From contig OY754970.1 of assembly GCA_963576475.1 (NCBI GenBank), positions 29,402,591 to 29,466,590 of the forward strand: a stretch of 64,000 nucleotides of DNA, in the 5' to 3' direction. Source of the DNA: Molanna angustata (taxonomy: Eukaryota > Arthropoda > Insecta > Trichoptera > Molannidae). The notes beneath the pieces are model-generated. The model saw nothing but the letters and a program-made list of their open reading frames with translations, had not been told where the DNA came from and ran no database searches. Both the position numbers and the translations under genes were made by a program. The stretch's first letter is position 1. Every line of letters begins with the position of its first letter. Below, piece after piece: positions 54,671-64,000 of the stretch.

Positions 54671-55039
54671 AAATAAAGGCCGACAAAAATAAAATTTAAA
54701 TAATAATATTTCGTGATCGATAACATGTTTGCCTTATGTATAGTGAAAAAAAAATGTTTTGGTGAAGAGTTTATATTTTCATGAAATTCCTCCAACGCTG
54801 TTTGTCTGTCTGTATAGAAATGCGGCTCTTGGTAAAATAATATTAAAAGCATTTTCGTAATCAATTTTGATTGAGTGAATGAGGTACACAGGTAATGTTT
54901 ATAAAAACCTGTGAAAGTCTAAACAAAGAGAATACCACGCTCACAGCAGAAGCGGCCGTCTCGCGTCTGCGCTTCTAGTGATGTCCAAGCAAAAATCTTG
55001 AAAATTATTAGTCTTGATTGAAGACTCCATACTGACTTA

Positions 55040-55530
55040 TGTTTTATAATTTAACAGGCGAACTGTTTTTGACATGACACTCCTGCACAAAATAGTGAAC
55101 AGTATTATTGACACCGATGCACTTCTTGCGAAAATTTCCTTCAACATACCGACGAGACAAACTAGAAAAAAATGTACATTCAGACTTCCCATCTGTGGCA
55201 CAAATTATGCACAGCACTTTTTCATATACAGAGCATGCAGAAATTAGGATTCTTTATTCCATGACATAAATATCATCTATGATTTAAACTATCCATTTTG
55301 GCCACGTTCCCTCATCGATCTGAGTTATCTCACGCACGCTTCCCATAACACCCCATTTCCTTCCAAATGCCTTCTCCTGCAGCAAAAAATATTATGTTCC
55401 TGTTGTTTGTTTTTCAATACATGTTTTTTAACCAGTAATATTCATCAAACATTTTGGCTTATTTGTTGCATAACTGTCAGCTTATCCTATGTACTAAATT
55501 GGCTGTATGTTTGTTTTCAATTAATAAAAT
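55040..55530 (+). pseudogene. CR1/R1-type LINE reverse transcriptase C-terminus
   Basis: Plus frame: DMTLLHKIVNSIIDTDALLA, ISFNIPTRQTRKKCTF, GTNYAQHFFIYRACRN, one stop at about 55244, then SLFHDINIIYDLNYPFW and a hydrophobic tail. This fits the pattern LL.K.VNG.ID…NF.VP.R.TR…TNY…R.CR.YN.L.. at the end of a second LINE family. Tail A/T-rich at 55520-55550. Confidence 0.7.
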
Positions 55531-55559
55531 AAAATTAAAAAAATAATTTGGTGGTAATT

Positions 55560-56651
55560 ATTTTGGCTACTCATTTCTCTTATTTTTTTACCTCGTGACC
55601 AGAAACGTCGGCGAGTTGTTCCAGACTGCGACAAACAGGATTGGTTTCTCAACAATCACCGCGGGAGAATCTGCTAGATTGATGACTAGATTATCCTAGA
55701 CAATGTAACACTCGTTTATATGACTGATGACTATAGACTTTAATGTCATCAAAATTGATTGAATACAAACAAGACCTTCCTGAAAATTATACGGGATGGA
55801 ATAAAATACAGCAAATAAATAATAGTATGATGTGTACGTAAATCTACGTCCCCCTTAATTTTTTGGTTAGGTTCTGTTAACCCATAATAATAATAGCGAC
55901 TCTATATAAATTTAATGGAAATTGGTTGCAGGAATAATGTTATCAACACCTTTGTTATTTTAAGTAAGTAAGTATGTAATAAGTTTATTAAGTGTTCGCA
56001 TTTGATCACATTTTTGAAATAAATTAAATGTATCAACATATTCTATACGTAGTTGTATGATACCCTACTATTTTTAGCACGACTTAATATTTTCTTGCGT
56101 TGTAATTTTTCGCGCTTAATATCAACTTTGACACCTCATGCTATCTTGGTAAAAATGAGCTGTGGTCTATTCTAAAGTCTAGTATACATGCATTGGTTAG
56201 CAAAGTTTATTGTAGTATCATTTGAAAGACTGAACAATGAATGAATGCAGTATTGTGCAGATCTCACCTCACGAAAATCCTAAATATGGCATAGCCAATC
56301 TGATTTGCAGTGATCAATACAATTCTGAGATTCATTCAAGACTTGTAGTAAAGCGAAACAAAATTAAGACTTTCCCATCACAGAAGCATGCAAAAGCATT
56401 ATTTTTGTCGGAATAATTTGTTGACATTATGAATATTAAATAAACCAATGTGTGTTTACATTCCAGTTACCTACTCTGTTGATAATATATTTCAACGTTT
56501 TAATAAAACAACATACCTATTGTATTGAAATATGTAAGTCATTTTCAGACACAAAGGCGTATTATGTATGTATTCAAGTTAGATAGCTTCCGTTTATATT
56601 ACCTATAATAATTATTGTTTTAACTCCTTCGGTTATATTATGCTCTAATGC
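55560..56651. other. No gene seen
   Basis: A/T-rich spacer; no exon or element recognised. Confidence 0.45.
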
Positions 56652-56797
56652 CGCGTTGACATAGTCAGAGTGCGCTCGGATCGAGCACACTCGGATACCT
56701 ACTCGGACGCCACTCGTATTATGTCAACCGGTAATCCGAGCCCGTTCGGATGACGGCGTCCGATCCGTGTAGACTCGGACCACGTCCTTGCCCCCAA

Positions 56798-56961
56798 GTC
56801 AAATTGAAAACGCTGTTCGTTTTCGCCAAGCGCTAATTTTTTTTTGTATGGGATTTGACGTTTGTTGTTTGTTATTGTAGAAAAAATTTCTACAACAAAC
56901 GTCAAATCCCATACAAAAAAAAATAGTGCTTGGCGATAACGAACAGCGTTTTCAATTTGAC
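56798..56961. mobile_element. Foldback MITE nested in the TIR transposon
   Basis: Left arm GTCAAATTGAAAACGCTGTT…GTATGGGATTTGACGTTTGT, right arm its inverse ending at ATTTGAC (56961), with a ~20-nt centre including AAAAAATTT. The arms pair over about 70 bp with few mismatches. It separates the left end of the host transposon from its MADF frame. Confidence 0.8.
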
Positions 56962-57032
56962 TCAGGGCCCTTTTGTTCCGAGTTAGGTCGTATACGAGTA
57001 GTGAAACAAAATGACGGACAACAACAAAAATT

Positions 57033-57218
57033 ATGTCATCTCGTGGTAAAAAAGGTACCGCTAAATTTTTAGAATTATACGAAGCAGAAGAAGTTCTATG
57101 GAACGATAAATTAAAAGATTATAAAAATAAAGACGCAAGGAACGCGGCATTGCCATTTTGTACTTCACGAAGGAAATTTTCAGATGCGCCCTGCTTTGTA
57201 CGCCTTAAAATCCATTGA
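57033..57218 (+). pseudogene. Truncated MADF-domain protein of the TIR transposon
   Basis: ATG TCA TCT CGT opens a 61-codon frame: a basic start (SSRGKKG), then AKFLELYEAEEVLWNDKLKD and YKNKDARNAA. FLELYE…VLW…KDYKNKD.RN.A is the first half of a MADF domain. After NAA the family pattern (W..I) is lost and the text (LPFCTSRRKF…) looks out of frame, so a deletion or frameshift has removed the second half. It sits inside an element with clear TIRs and is therefore transposon-derived. Confidence 0.65.
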
Positions 57219-57540
57219 CGGGTCCAAATTTTCCTTTTGCGTTGCTAATTTTTTTCCTTGTAGTGGTTTTCCTACTCTTTAATTAATGTGTCTGTAACAA
57301 CTCCGACACCTTGCAGCAACAGATCTGTCTGTGCCATATTTATGACCTTAAAAACGAGTAAAAAAGCTTGTGTGTTAAATGAAAACTAACACCTTACAGC
57401 AACAGAGCGGTCGCAGTTATGATTTTGAATCTGAGTAAAAAAGTTTGTGTGTAAACCGCTATCCGTGTACACTCGGATGAAGCTTACTTATACGAGTCCA
57501 CTCGGTCCGAGCATACTTTGACTGTGTCAACGCGGCATTA

Positions 57541-58076
57541 TCCAATATGCAAATGACGTGAATATTCAAATCACCAACCACTATTTCTAACTATCCTGTT
57601 TACGGAATTTTACATATGGCGTACAAATATCTATAATCTAGATCCATATTAATTAGGTTATTGTTGTCCTGATTTAATGTTATTCAAGTGCCGTTAATGT
57701 TTTATTTGACATATATTATCTGCCTATGTAGAATTTTAAATATTACCCAGTAAATATATATATTATAAGAAAGATTTGGTTTCGATGAAATCCAATGAAA
57801 TCTATGCAAACATATTGGTTTTCTTTTAATTATGACATATTTTCCTGCTCATTGTCCGTTATCAATTTATAAACAAATAATTATTTTCAAATCACTGTAT
57901 TCAAAATCATTTTTATTTTCCATATTTTGATTTATAATTATTTTGATTTAAATATAAGGTATAATCTAAAATTATTATATATAGTGGTTGACTGGTAGAA
58001 ATTACCTACTACTAAATTACCTAGTCCGCCCCATTATGTGATTTTTTTTTGCGTAATAAAAATATTTTATTATAAT
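57541..58076. other. No gene seen
   Basis: A/T-rich spacer. Confidence 0.45.
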
Positions 58077-58206
58077 TAATAATAATAATAATAATGAACA
58101 CTTCCTTGCACCCTGCGCAAGTGGCGAGTTTATTGACCTATGCCTGTATGGCAATTTCTTCCAACTAACCAGTGTTTCCAGCCCAGAGAAGCAGTATTTG
58201 CGTGAG

Positions 58207-58293
58207 AAATGAATTTAAATAAATTTCTCCTCTGCTGGGAATCGAACCCAGGACGCGCGCACAGAAACCGAACGGCTTACCAAGAAATTATTA
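58207..58293 (-). mobile_element. tRNA-like SINE head, solo
   Basis: Minus strand: TTGGTAAGCCGTTCGGTTTC (box A-like), then CCTGGGTTCGATTCCCAGCA (box B with a good arm), GAGGAGAAAT. Differs from SINE families A-C in the first half. No body recognised. Confidence 0.5.
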
Positions 58294-58737
58294 TTATCAT
58301 CAACATGACACAGGCAATTTTGGCTATAAAACATTTTAATAATATTCAATTTTATTGAAATATTCCATGTCATTATTTACGAACAATTCAATTTATCTAT
58401 GGACAACCTTGTTTTGAGTAATCTATGATGTTTGAATATATGAATCATCTATAAACCATCTATAAAGTGCTGTTGATATATTTAATATACATACAATCTT
58501 TATATATCTTTATATATATAATTCTTCCGTACGTGTGTATGTCACTGAACTCCTCCTAAACGACTGAACAGATTTTGATGAAACTTTTTGTGTGTGTTTA
58601 TGTGAGTCCCTGAATGGATTAGATTCACAAAAAGAACAGTCTTTCTCCAAACTTCTAAATATCCAACTCAAATTATAGAATCAATTATTAGGGGATTCTG
58701 TTATCTTTCGTATTTTTTGTGAATTTATTCGTTAATA

Positions 58738-58762
58738 TAGAGAGGAAGAGGGAGGGAGGGAG

Positions 58763-58822
<60 letters not shown>
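58738..58822. repeat. (GA)n microsatellite
   Basis: AGAGGAAGAGGGAGGGAGG followed by about 30 GA steps with one GAAGA interruption. Confidence 0.95.
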
Positions 58823-58823
<1 letters not shown>

Positions 58824-58930
58824 ATAACATATATTAAACTAGTGTATATATAAATTGCCATCCGGCAATAAAACTTGCCACTTGCGCAGGGTGCAAGGAA
58901 GTGTTCATTATTATTATTATTATTATTATA

Positions 58931-60769
58931 TACGGTTTTAAATGGTTGCTTAACGAAAATTATATTTGTGTTATTGCTTTGGTTTGATTATTTTTGTCTA
59001 CATATAATAATTCTGCTTATTTTGTACTCTTCTTCTTTTTTATGTCTATTTATTTGCTTATTTTTATTATTATAACTCTATTTCATTTTTTAATTAAATG
59101 TATTTTCATAGACTACTCCTTTGTGTTTAACGTTTTGTATTTGTTTGTGCAATAAATGTGTTTACATTTTTATTGTTTTTCTTGTTTTGCCAAAACTACA
59201 TACCTACCTATCAATATGTTTTATGTAAATGGCCCCTAAGGGCGTACATGTATGTAAAAATAAATATGTATAAAAAAAAGTTGTGCGATCTATTTTTGGT
59301 GTGCATCAAGTATGACTTCTATTCTATTCAATTTAAATTTATAATAAATTATAAATGATGTAAGTACTTAACAATAGTTTTACTATGAATGAAATAAATG
59401 CGATCTTGAATAACTATCTAAGGTACGCCATCTTTCAAAAACTGCTATGCAGTCTTGTGAAGTTCATTAATCTGTAGTATAAATTATCTTAAAATAATAT
59501 AAAAGTAAAAATACTGTAGCTAGTAGAACCTTCAAGCTTACTGTCATTCAGTCAGCAAGTTTTTTATTTATTTTTTTTTTACTTATAATGTGAAGTCGAT
59601 TTATTTTTAATGATCATGTTTTGGTAAGGTTGAGTTATTTCAATATCATTTGTTTTATTATTATATTCTCAAACAGACGTTTCATTAATAGTTACCATGA
59701 TATTTTTGTTGTTTTAACTGTTACTCCAAGGATCAGTCTTTGTTTAGACATATCATAATTTTATCTACCGCTACATCGCGTATACGATGTCCAAAATACA
59801 CAACAACAGGTAGATAATATTCAAAACAGACTTTTATTTTTTTAATTTTTCACCTCTATTTAAAATTTATTTATTTATTTATTTATTTACGGCAAATTGC
59901 CTTTTACAAACATGAACAACAATTAAGTACACACATTGAAATTACAAAATAAAATAATAAAACTATCATAAACATAAAAGAAAAAGAAGGTACTGTAACA
60001 AAATTAGTAAATATAAAAAATAATATTAAGTGGAAAAAAAATACAATTTAAAATAAAAGATATAGGTACTTAGGTTGAGACATAAAAATCATTAAAATAT
60101 ACTAAAATAATATACATACGCACTTAGAAAAAAAAGAAAAAATAATAATAATGTAAAGAAAATAAAAGAACTATAAAAACAAACATATGGGTACATACTT
60201 AGGAAAATAAAAACTAAATGATGAAACAAAACAAATAACAAAAAAAATATATTATAATCACATTTATAGTATAATATTATAATAAACATGCAAAGTAGGC
60301 AAGCAAAAAAAATGTATTGCAAATCTTAAAGAAAAAGAAAGAATCTAAATTACAGAAAATTTAAAAAATATCACATTTCAAACGAGATTACAAAATGAAC
60401 CAAATTGAACCAAAATAGCTCAAAGTGGAAAAAAACTTTTGTGAATAGAGATATAAATCATCGCGTGATAAATTTATGACGTTTTTTTATAAGTACAACG
60501 ATCACACTCGGGCAGAATTATATTTTGTTTGATATTTTTGAAATATTCAGCGAGAGTAATTAGCCGAAACAAATGTTGTTCCTTTCAACAAAGTTTGACA
60601 CATCACAGTAAGTTTTATGTTTTTAATCTACTGACAAAGTGACGATATCGCATACGACGCGACGTCTCAAATCGCCCTATTCGAAAGAAACGTTAAAATT
60701 GAATGAATAAAAATTTATTGTTATATGTATAGTGAAACAAATATTATATATTACACTAAAGTAAAATAG
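58931..60769. other. No gene seen; LINE tail at 59860-59905
   Basis: A/T-rich, with (ATTT)n at 59865-59890 followed by ACGGCAAATTGCCTTTTACA, the minus-strand 3' end of a LINE. Frames at 58875-59358 and 60092-60322 are A/T-driven and have no domain features. Confidence 0.4.
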
Positions 60770-61755
60770 CAGGGCTACTCATGAAGTAGATAAGTGATTA
60801 AGCCCCTTGTATACCCTGGATTACGGATGTACACAAAAATACATGCTAAATTACTTTTTATACTAATGTATGAAACACTAAGCAATATTGCATATGAAAA
60901 GGTAAAATTTCATTTTTTTTTTAAATTGCAGGAATAGTAATTAAAATATTATAATATTAAAAAACTCAGCCGGTAGATTTTCATATTCTCTTTTGATTAA
61001 AGTAAAAATCTACTTAATTTTTTAATTTTAGTAAAAGGGTTTTAAAACTAAATATACAAGATAAGTATTAAAGAAATTCAATTTTTTTATATGAAAAAAA
61101 AATTTAAAACTCATGCAATAGAATAAAGAAGTAAATACATACCTACTGTTTTTTTTATTTAAAATACACGTATCTTTTGAGGGTACTGTGGAAAAGATTT
61201 TCAAAATATACTATATAGCCTGCTATAGCCTCTTAAGATAAGTATAATTAGATTCTGACTTTCAAAATATTTTGATTATAATTATTTGGTTAATTATATT
61301 GATTTATACAAAAAATAATGATAAAAATTAATACTCTGCTGATCGTACCACACTAGCTATTGCAGATGCAGATGCACTAGCAGATGATCTCAATATAAGC
61401 TGTCTTCCTGATGGAACATTCTTTTGACACAGTTCTTGAATGTAGTGCGGAGCCAGGTCGTACAGAGCCTTCAACGCCATCAGGCATACCTTATAGTCTA
61501 CTAGTTCTGGACAATTCAACCAGTGTAGTTCGTTAAGAAGAGGTCAAATTTGATATTTTTGACAGCTCAATATACCAACCTCGCAGCTGCGTTGAATACT
61601 ATTTGTAATCTATCACACTGATACTTGAGCAAACCCGCATAAATAGCATTAGGTACATGCAGTAATCCAGGCGCAACACGACAAATACAAATAAAAGGAC
61701 ATGATTTATTTACAAAAGTAAATAAAAAAGAGAAAACTAACGTCAAGTTCACAAT
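60770..61755 (-). pseudogene. L2/CR1-type LINE fragment, copy 1
   Basis: Minus strand, 5' to 3': YAGLLKYQCDRLQIVFNAAA, RLVY (a D.LQ.V.NAAARL motif, about 61570-61660), then DYKVCLMALKALYDLAPHYI, QELCQKNVPSGRQLILRSS, and a 3' region to about 60770 (AAGTAGATTTTTACTTTAAT). These are the C-terminal motifs of L2/CR1-type reverse transcriptases. The same sequence with the same 5' limit recurs at 62580-63670. It interrupts a plus-strand CR1-like LINE (61330-62140). Confidence 0.75.
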
Positions 61756-62140
61756 ACAGAAGTTTTCAGCTCTTCTTTTCAAGTACAATCAGCTATACCA
61801 TGGAATGGCCTAAATGATGAAGTAACGTTCTCACAATCCATACAAATATTTAAAGATAAACTAAAATAAACTTTTTCTGTCAAATAGTTCCTGAATATTA
61901 TTCTATATCCTTCAGAGTCCTCCTTCTTTTCCAATTGCTATGATCAGTGTTATTATTAAATATTTTTTCTCTCTTTTCTTTTTTCTTTATTTGTATTTTT
62001 CCTTTTATTTCTCACTAAATACCTAAATACTATTCTACCAATTTAACTTTTGAGACTTCACGTTACTCGAGTTGGTTGGAAGAAATTGACTTATGGCTAA
62101 AAGCCCGCCTGTTTGCACTTGTACATATATAAATAAATTA
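61330..62140 (+). mobile_element. CR1-like LINE 3' part, interrupted
   Basis: Plus strand: SADRTTLAI at 61334-61362, then again VFSSSFQVQSAIPWNGLNDE, SQSIQIFKDKLK and stop at 61868, matching the protein at 54.25-54.42 kb. The ~390 bp between is the end of the minus-strand L2/CR1-type fragment. The 3' untranslated end follows: CACGTTACTCGAGTTGGTTG, GAAGAAATTGACTTATGGC, AAGCCCGCC, ending ATATAAATAAAT at about 62130. Confidence 0.7.
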
Positions 62141-62511
62141 TTTCATACTAAAATTTGATCTCAACGAATTTTTATGAATATATGTGGATTAAGATTAGAT
62201 TATGATCGAGTAGGTACTGATTTATACATTTTTAAGATAAAGACAAGAAAAAAACGTATAAATATTGTGTTTCGAATTGCCCTACAGTACCTGCACATAT
62301 AAGAGATAAGTATAGGTACAAAAAACTAGCAAACAAGAACGTTATATTAATCTCGAGCAAATTACGCTTCTCTGGGCTGGGAACATATTATAGTTAGCTG
62401 GAAAAAAAACTGCCATTTCACAATTGAATCACTATTTGCACTGGGCGAAATAATAAAAAGTATGAATTTATAAAGCGCTGTTTAGTACAAGATCACCCCA
62501 AGGTCACTATA

Positions 62512-62586
62512 GCTCTATGAAACAAGGCACTTGTTGGCTCTACGAAACAAGGCATTTGTTTGCTCTACGAAACAAGGCAGTCTTGC
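62512..62586. repeat. 25-bp tandem repeat, three units
   Basis: GCTCTATGAAACAAGGCACT, GCTCTACGAAACAAGGCATT and GCTCTACGAAACAAGGCAGT at 62512, 62537 and 62562. Confidence 0.9.
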
Positions 62587-63670
62587 GGTTTTGGTGTACC
62601 ATGGGGATTCGGATGTATACAAATATGCACACTCAATTACCTTCTAATGTATGAAACATAAAAAATGAGTTTTTTTAATAGCAAGAATAGTAGGTACCTA
62701 ATAAAAATATTGAAATAGTAAAAAACTCAACCGGTATTTTTATATTAAAAAAAATGAATATGTCCTTGTTAAATATGTACATATAGGTACATCTTCCTAT
62801 GTTCCCTAAAATAAGCATAAATGCTTGTGCTATAGGTGAACGAAATCGGTCGAGGCAGGATTCGAAACGCGACCATCGACCCGATTTAAATATTCTCTTT
62901 CGATTGAAGTAAAAATCTACTTCATTGTAGTTTTTTAGTTACGAACAATGAAAAACAAAAAAGCGTTTTGTTAAAACTTATTTTACAAAAAAGTTTGAAA
63001 AAAAATTAAATTAAAAACAAAAAAATCATACAATAGAATAAAGATGTTTATACAAACTGTTCTTTATTTCAAAGGCAAATCTTTTGAGGGTAGGTACTGG
63101 GGAAAAGATTTTCAAAATCTACTTATTAGACCAGGTACTATTAAGTGATTTGAGCACCACGTATGTTAATGGGCAATTTATTCCAATTTGAAGGCCCGTT
63201 CACACTGAAACCGCGATCATAGTAAGCCGCCTTATTGATTCTGTCCACTTCTTTCGGTAATTTTTTTGTCCAATTCGTTGGTACCTATGTACTTTGTGAT
63301 CCAGATGATCTCAATAAAAGCTGTCCTCCTGATGGAACATTCTTTTGACACAGATCTTGAATGTTGTGCGAAGCCAGGTCGTACAGAGCCTTCAACGCCA
63401 TCAGGCATACCTTATAGTCTACTCGTTCTGGACATTTCAAACAGTGTAGTTCGTTAAGAAGAGGTCAAATTTGATATTTTTGACAGCTCAATATACCAAC
63501 CTCGCAGCTGCGTTGAATACTATTTGTAATCTATCACACTGATACTTGAGCAAACCCGCATAAATAGCATTAGGTACAATAATCCAGGCGCAACACGACA
63601 AATACAAATGAAAGGACATGATTTATTTATAAATAAAAAGTAAAGTAAAAAGAGAAAACTAACGTCAAGC
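62580..63670 (-). pseudogene. L2/CR1-type LINE fragment, copy 2, with a SINE inside
   Basis: Same sequence as 60770-61755. This copy keeps more of the C-terminus: after LAPHNIQDLC-like text the minus strand reads AAYYDRGFSVNGPSNWNKLP, INIRGAQIT, stop (about 63240-63150), the GDRAFSV..P..WN.LP motif of L2/CR1 proteins. The 3' region (TAAGTAGATTTTGAAAATCT) is split by a family-B SINE at 62750-62885. Confidence 0.75.
62750..62885 (-). mobile_element. tRNA-derived SINE, family B, partial
   Basis: Minus strand: TGGTCGCGTTTCGAATCCTG (box B), CCTCGACCGATTTCGTTCAC, CTATAGCACAAGCATTTATG, matching the copy at 19345-19545. The box A half is missing. Confidence 0.6.
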
Positions 63671-64000
63671 AATCAACCTGAATAATATCTGTTTAGGTAT
63701 CGTGTGTTCATATTTTTGCATTTTATTTTATTTGATATAGGTACATAGAAACATTACGAAATTTCCTGATTCAGTGCATATTAATCAAAATAGTGAAATA
63801 TATTTTGTAAATATATTATGAATCACGCAGATAATTTTGTATTTCATTAGTATAATTAATCATGCTAATACAATTAACTTGAATGACAGTTTTCTCAAGT
63901 AAGTTCATGTTTTGTTATCAAAGTGTCAAAGTACAAAACAAAACACATTTAACATAAAATATATATTTTGATACAGGTTAAAATTATACCATTTTCATGT
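63671..64000. other. No gene seen
   Basis: A/T-rich sequence to the window end. Confidence 0.45.

Larger units (their letters stand above)
56652..57538 (+). mobile_element. TIR transposon derivative with a MADF remnant
   Basis: Ends ATGCCGCGTTGACATAGTCA and, inverted, ATGCCGCGTTGACACAGTCA; the repeat extends about 32 bp to GCTCGGA. TA flanks both sides when the end is set at ATGCC. Inside each end the word CTCGGA recurs (about six times left, three right), the usual form of transposase binding sites. It contains a MADF-type frame and a nested foldback but no transposase. MADF/Myb-like second proteins belong to PIF/Harbinger and relatives, to which this is provisionally assigned. Confidence 0.7.
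58077..58930. repeat. Inverted LINE 3' ends flanking a ~740-bp block
   Basis: 58077-58135 (ATAATAATGAACACTTCCTT, GCACCCTGCGCAAGTGGC) is the inverse of 58873-58930 (GCCACTTGCGCAGGGTGCAA, GGAAGTGTTCATTATTATTA). Each is a LINE-type 3' end with a trinucleotide tail. The block between has a tRNA-like SINE scrap, an AATTCTTCCGTACGTGTGTA repeat and a (GA)n run. Confidence 0.7.

Overview
The window looks like intergenic and intronic DNA from an insect, most likely a moth or butterfly (Lepidoptera). It is strongly A/T-rich, littered with TACCTA/TAGGTA strings, has spliced genes, and carries tRNA-derived SINEs and LINE 3' ends of the kind I associate with lepidopteran genomes. The order is an inference from repeat style; no conserved gene fixes it. 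There is no bacterial-type gene organisation, no rRNA and no convincing tRNA gene.

Host-gene content is thin. On the minus strand there are three well-delimited exons: a two-pass membrane exon (39149-39331), a 98-nt exon (15263-15360) and a Pro/Thr/Lys-rich terminal exon (14128-14394) with an AATAAA signal downstream. They may belong to one gene with a ~24 kb repeat-filled intron, but the reading phases show that at least one more exon would have to lie between them. A plus-strand first exon (27925-28069) encodes most of a MADF (Adf-1-like) domain. Everything else that codes is mobile-element remnant.

Layout. 0-10 kb: foldback element, SINE, LINE pieces, and a Penelope-like element (PLE) relic with a hammerhead ribozyme. 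10-13 kb: a 96-bp tandem array split by a rolling-circle-type element (here HINE1), ribozyme-like PLE ends, a LINE piece. 14-15.4 kb: two host exons. 16.8-27.2 kb: three more HINE1 copies (one holding an RTE-like LINE), SINEs, PLE ends and LINE pieces. 27.9 kb: MADF exon. 29.3-34.3 kb: two adjacent copies of a second element (HINE2), one expanded by about ten 313-bp tandem units. 35-39.3 kb: LINE pieces, repeat families, membrane exon. 40-45 kb: a Helitron 3' end, two copies of a ~600-bp MITE, the fifth HINE1. 46.2-47.3 kb: tandem repeats, including 38 units of an 18-bp minisatellite. 47.6 kb: a second hammerhead motif. 48.9-55.5 kb: LINEs and SINEs with clear target-site duplications. 56.65-57.54 kb: a terminal-inverted-repeat transposon with a MADF remnant. 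58-63.7 kb: LINE ends, microsatellites, and two copies of a 1-kb LINE fragment.

The most interesting signals are (i) hammerhead self-cleaving ribozyme motifs with palindromic stem III, several in outward-facing pairs around short PLE relics; (ii) two element families sharing one unusual architecture (a 22-25 nt leader, then a subterminal inverted repeat matching the extreme 3' end), one caught inserted in a tandem array so that its empty site can be read directly; and (iii) tandem-repeat growth inside one of those elements. All calls are from reading the sequence; no database search or folding program was used.
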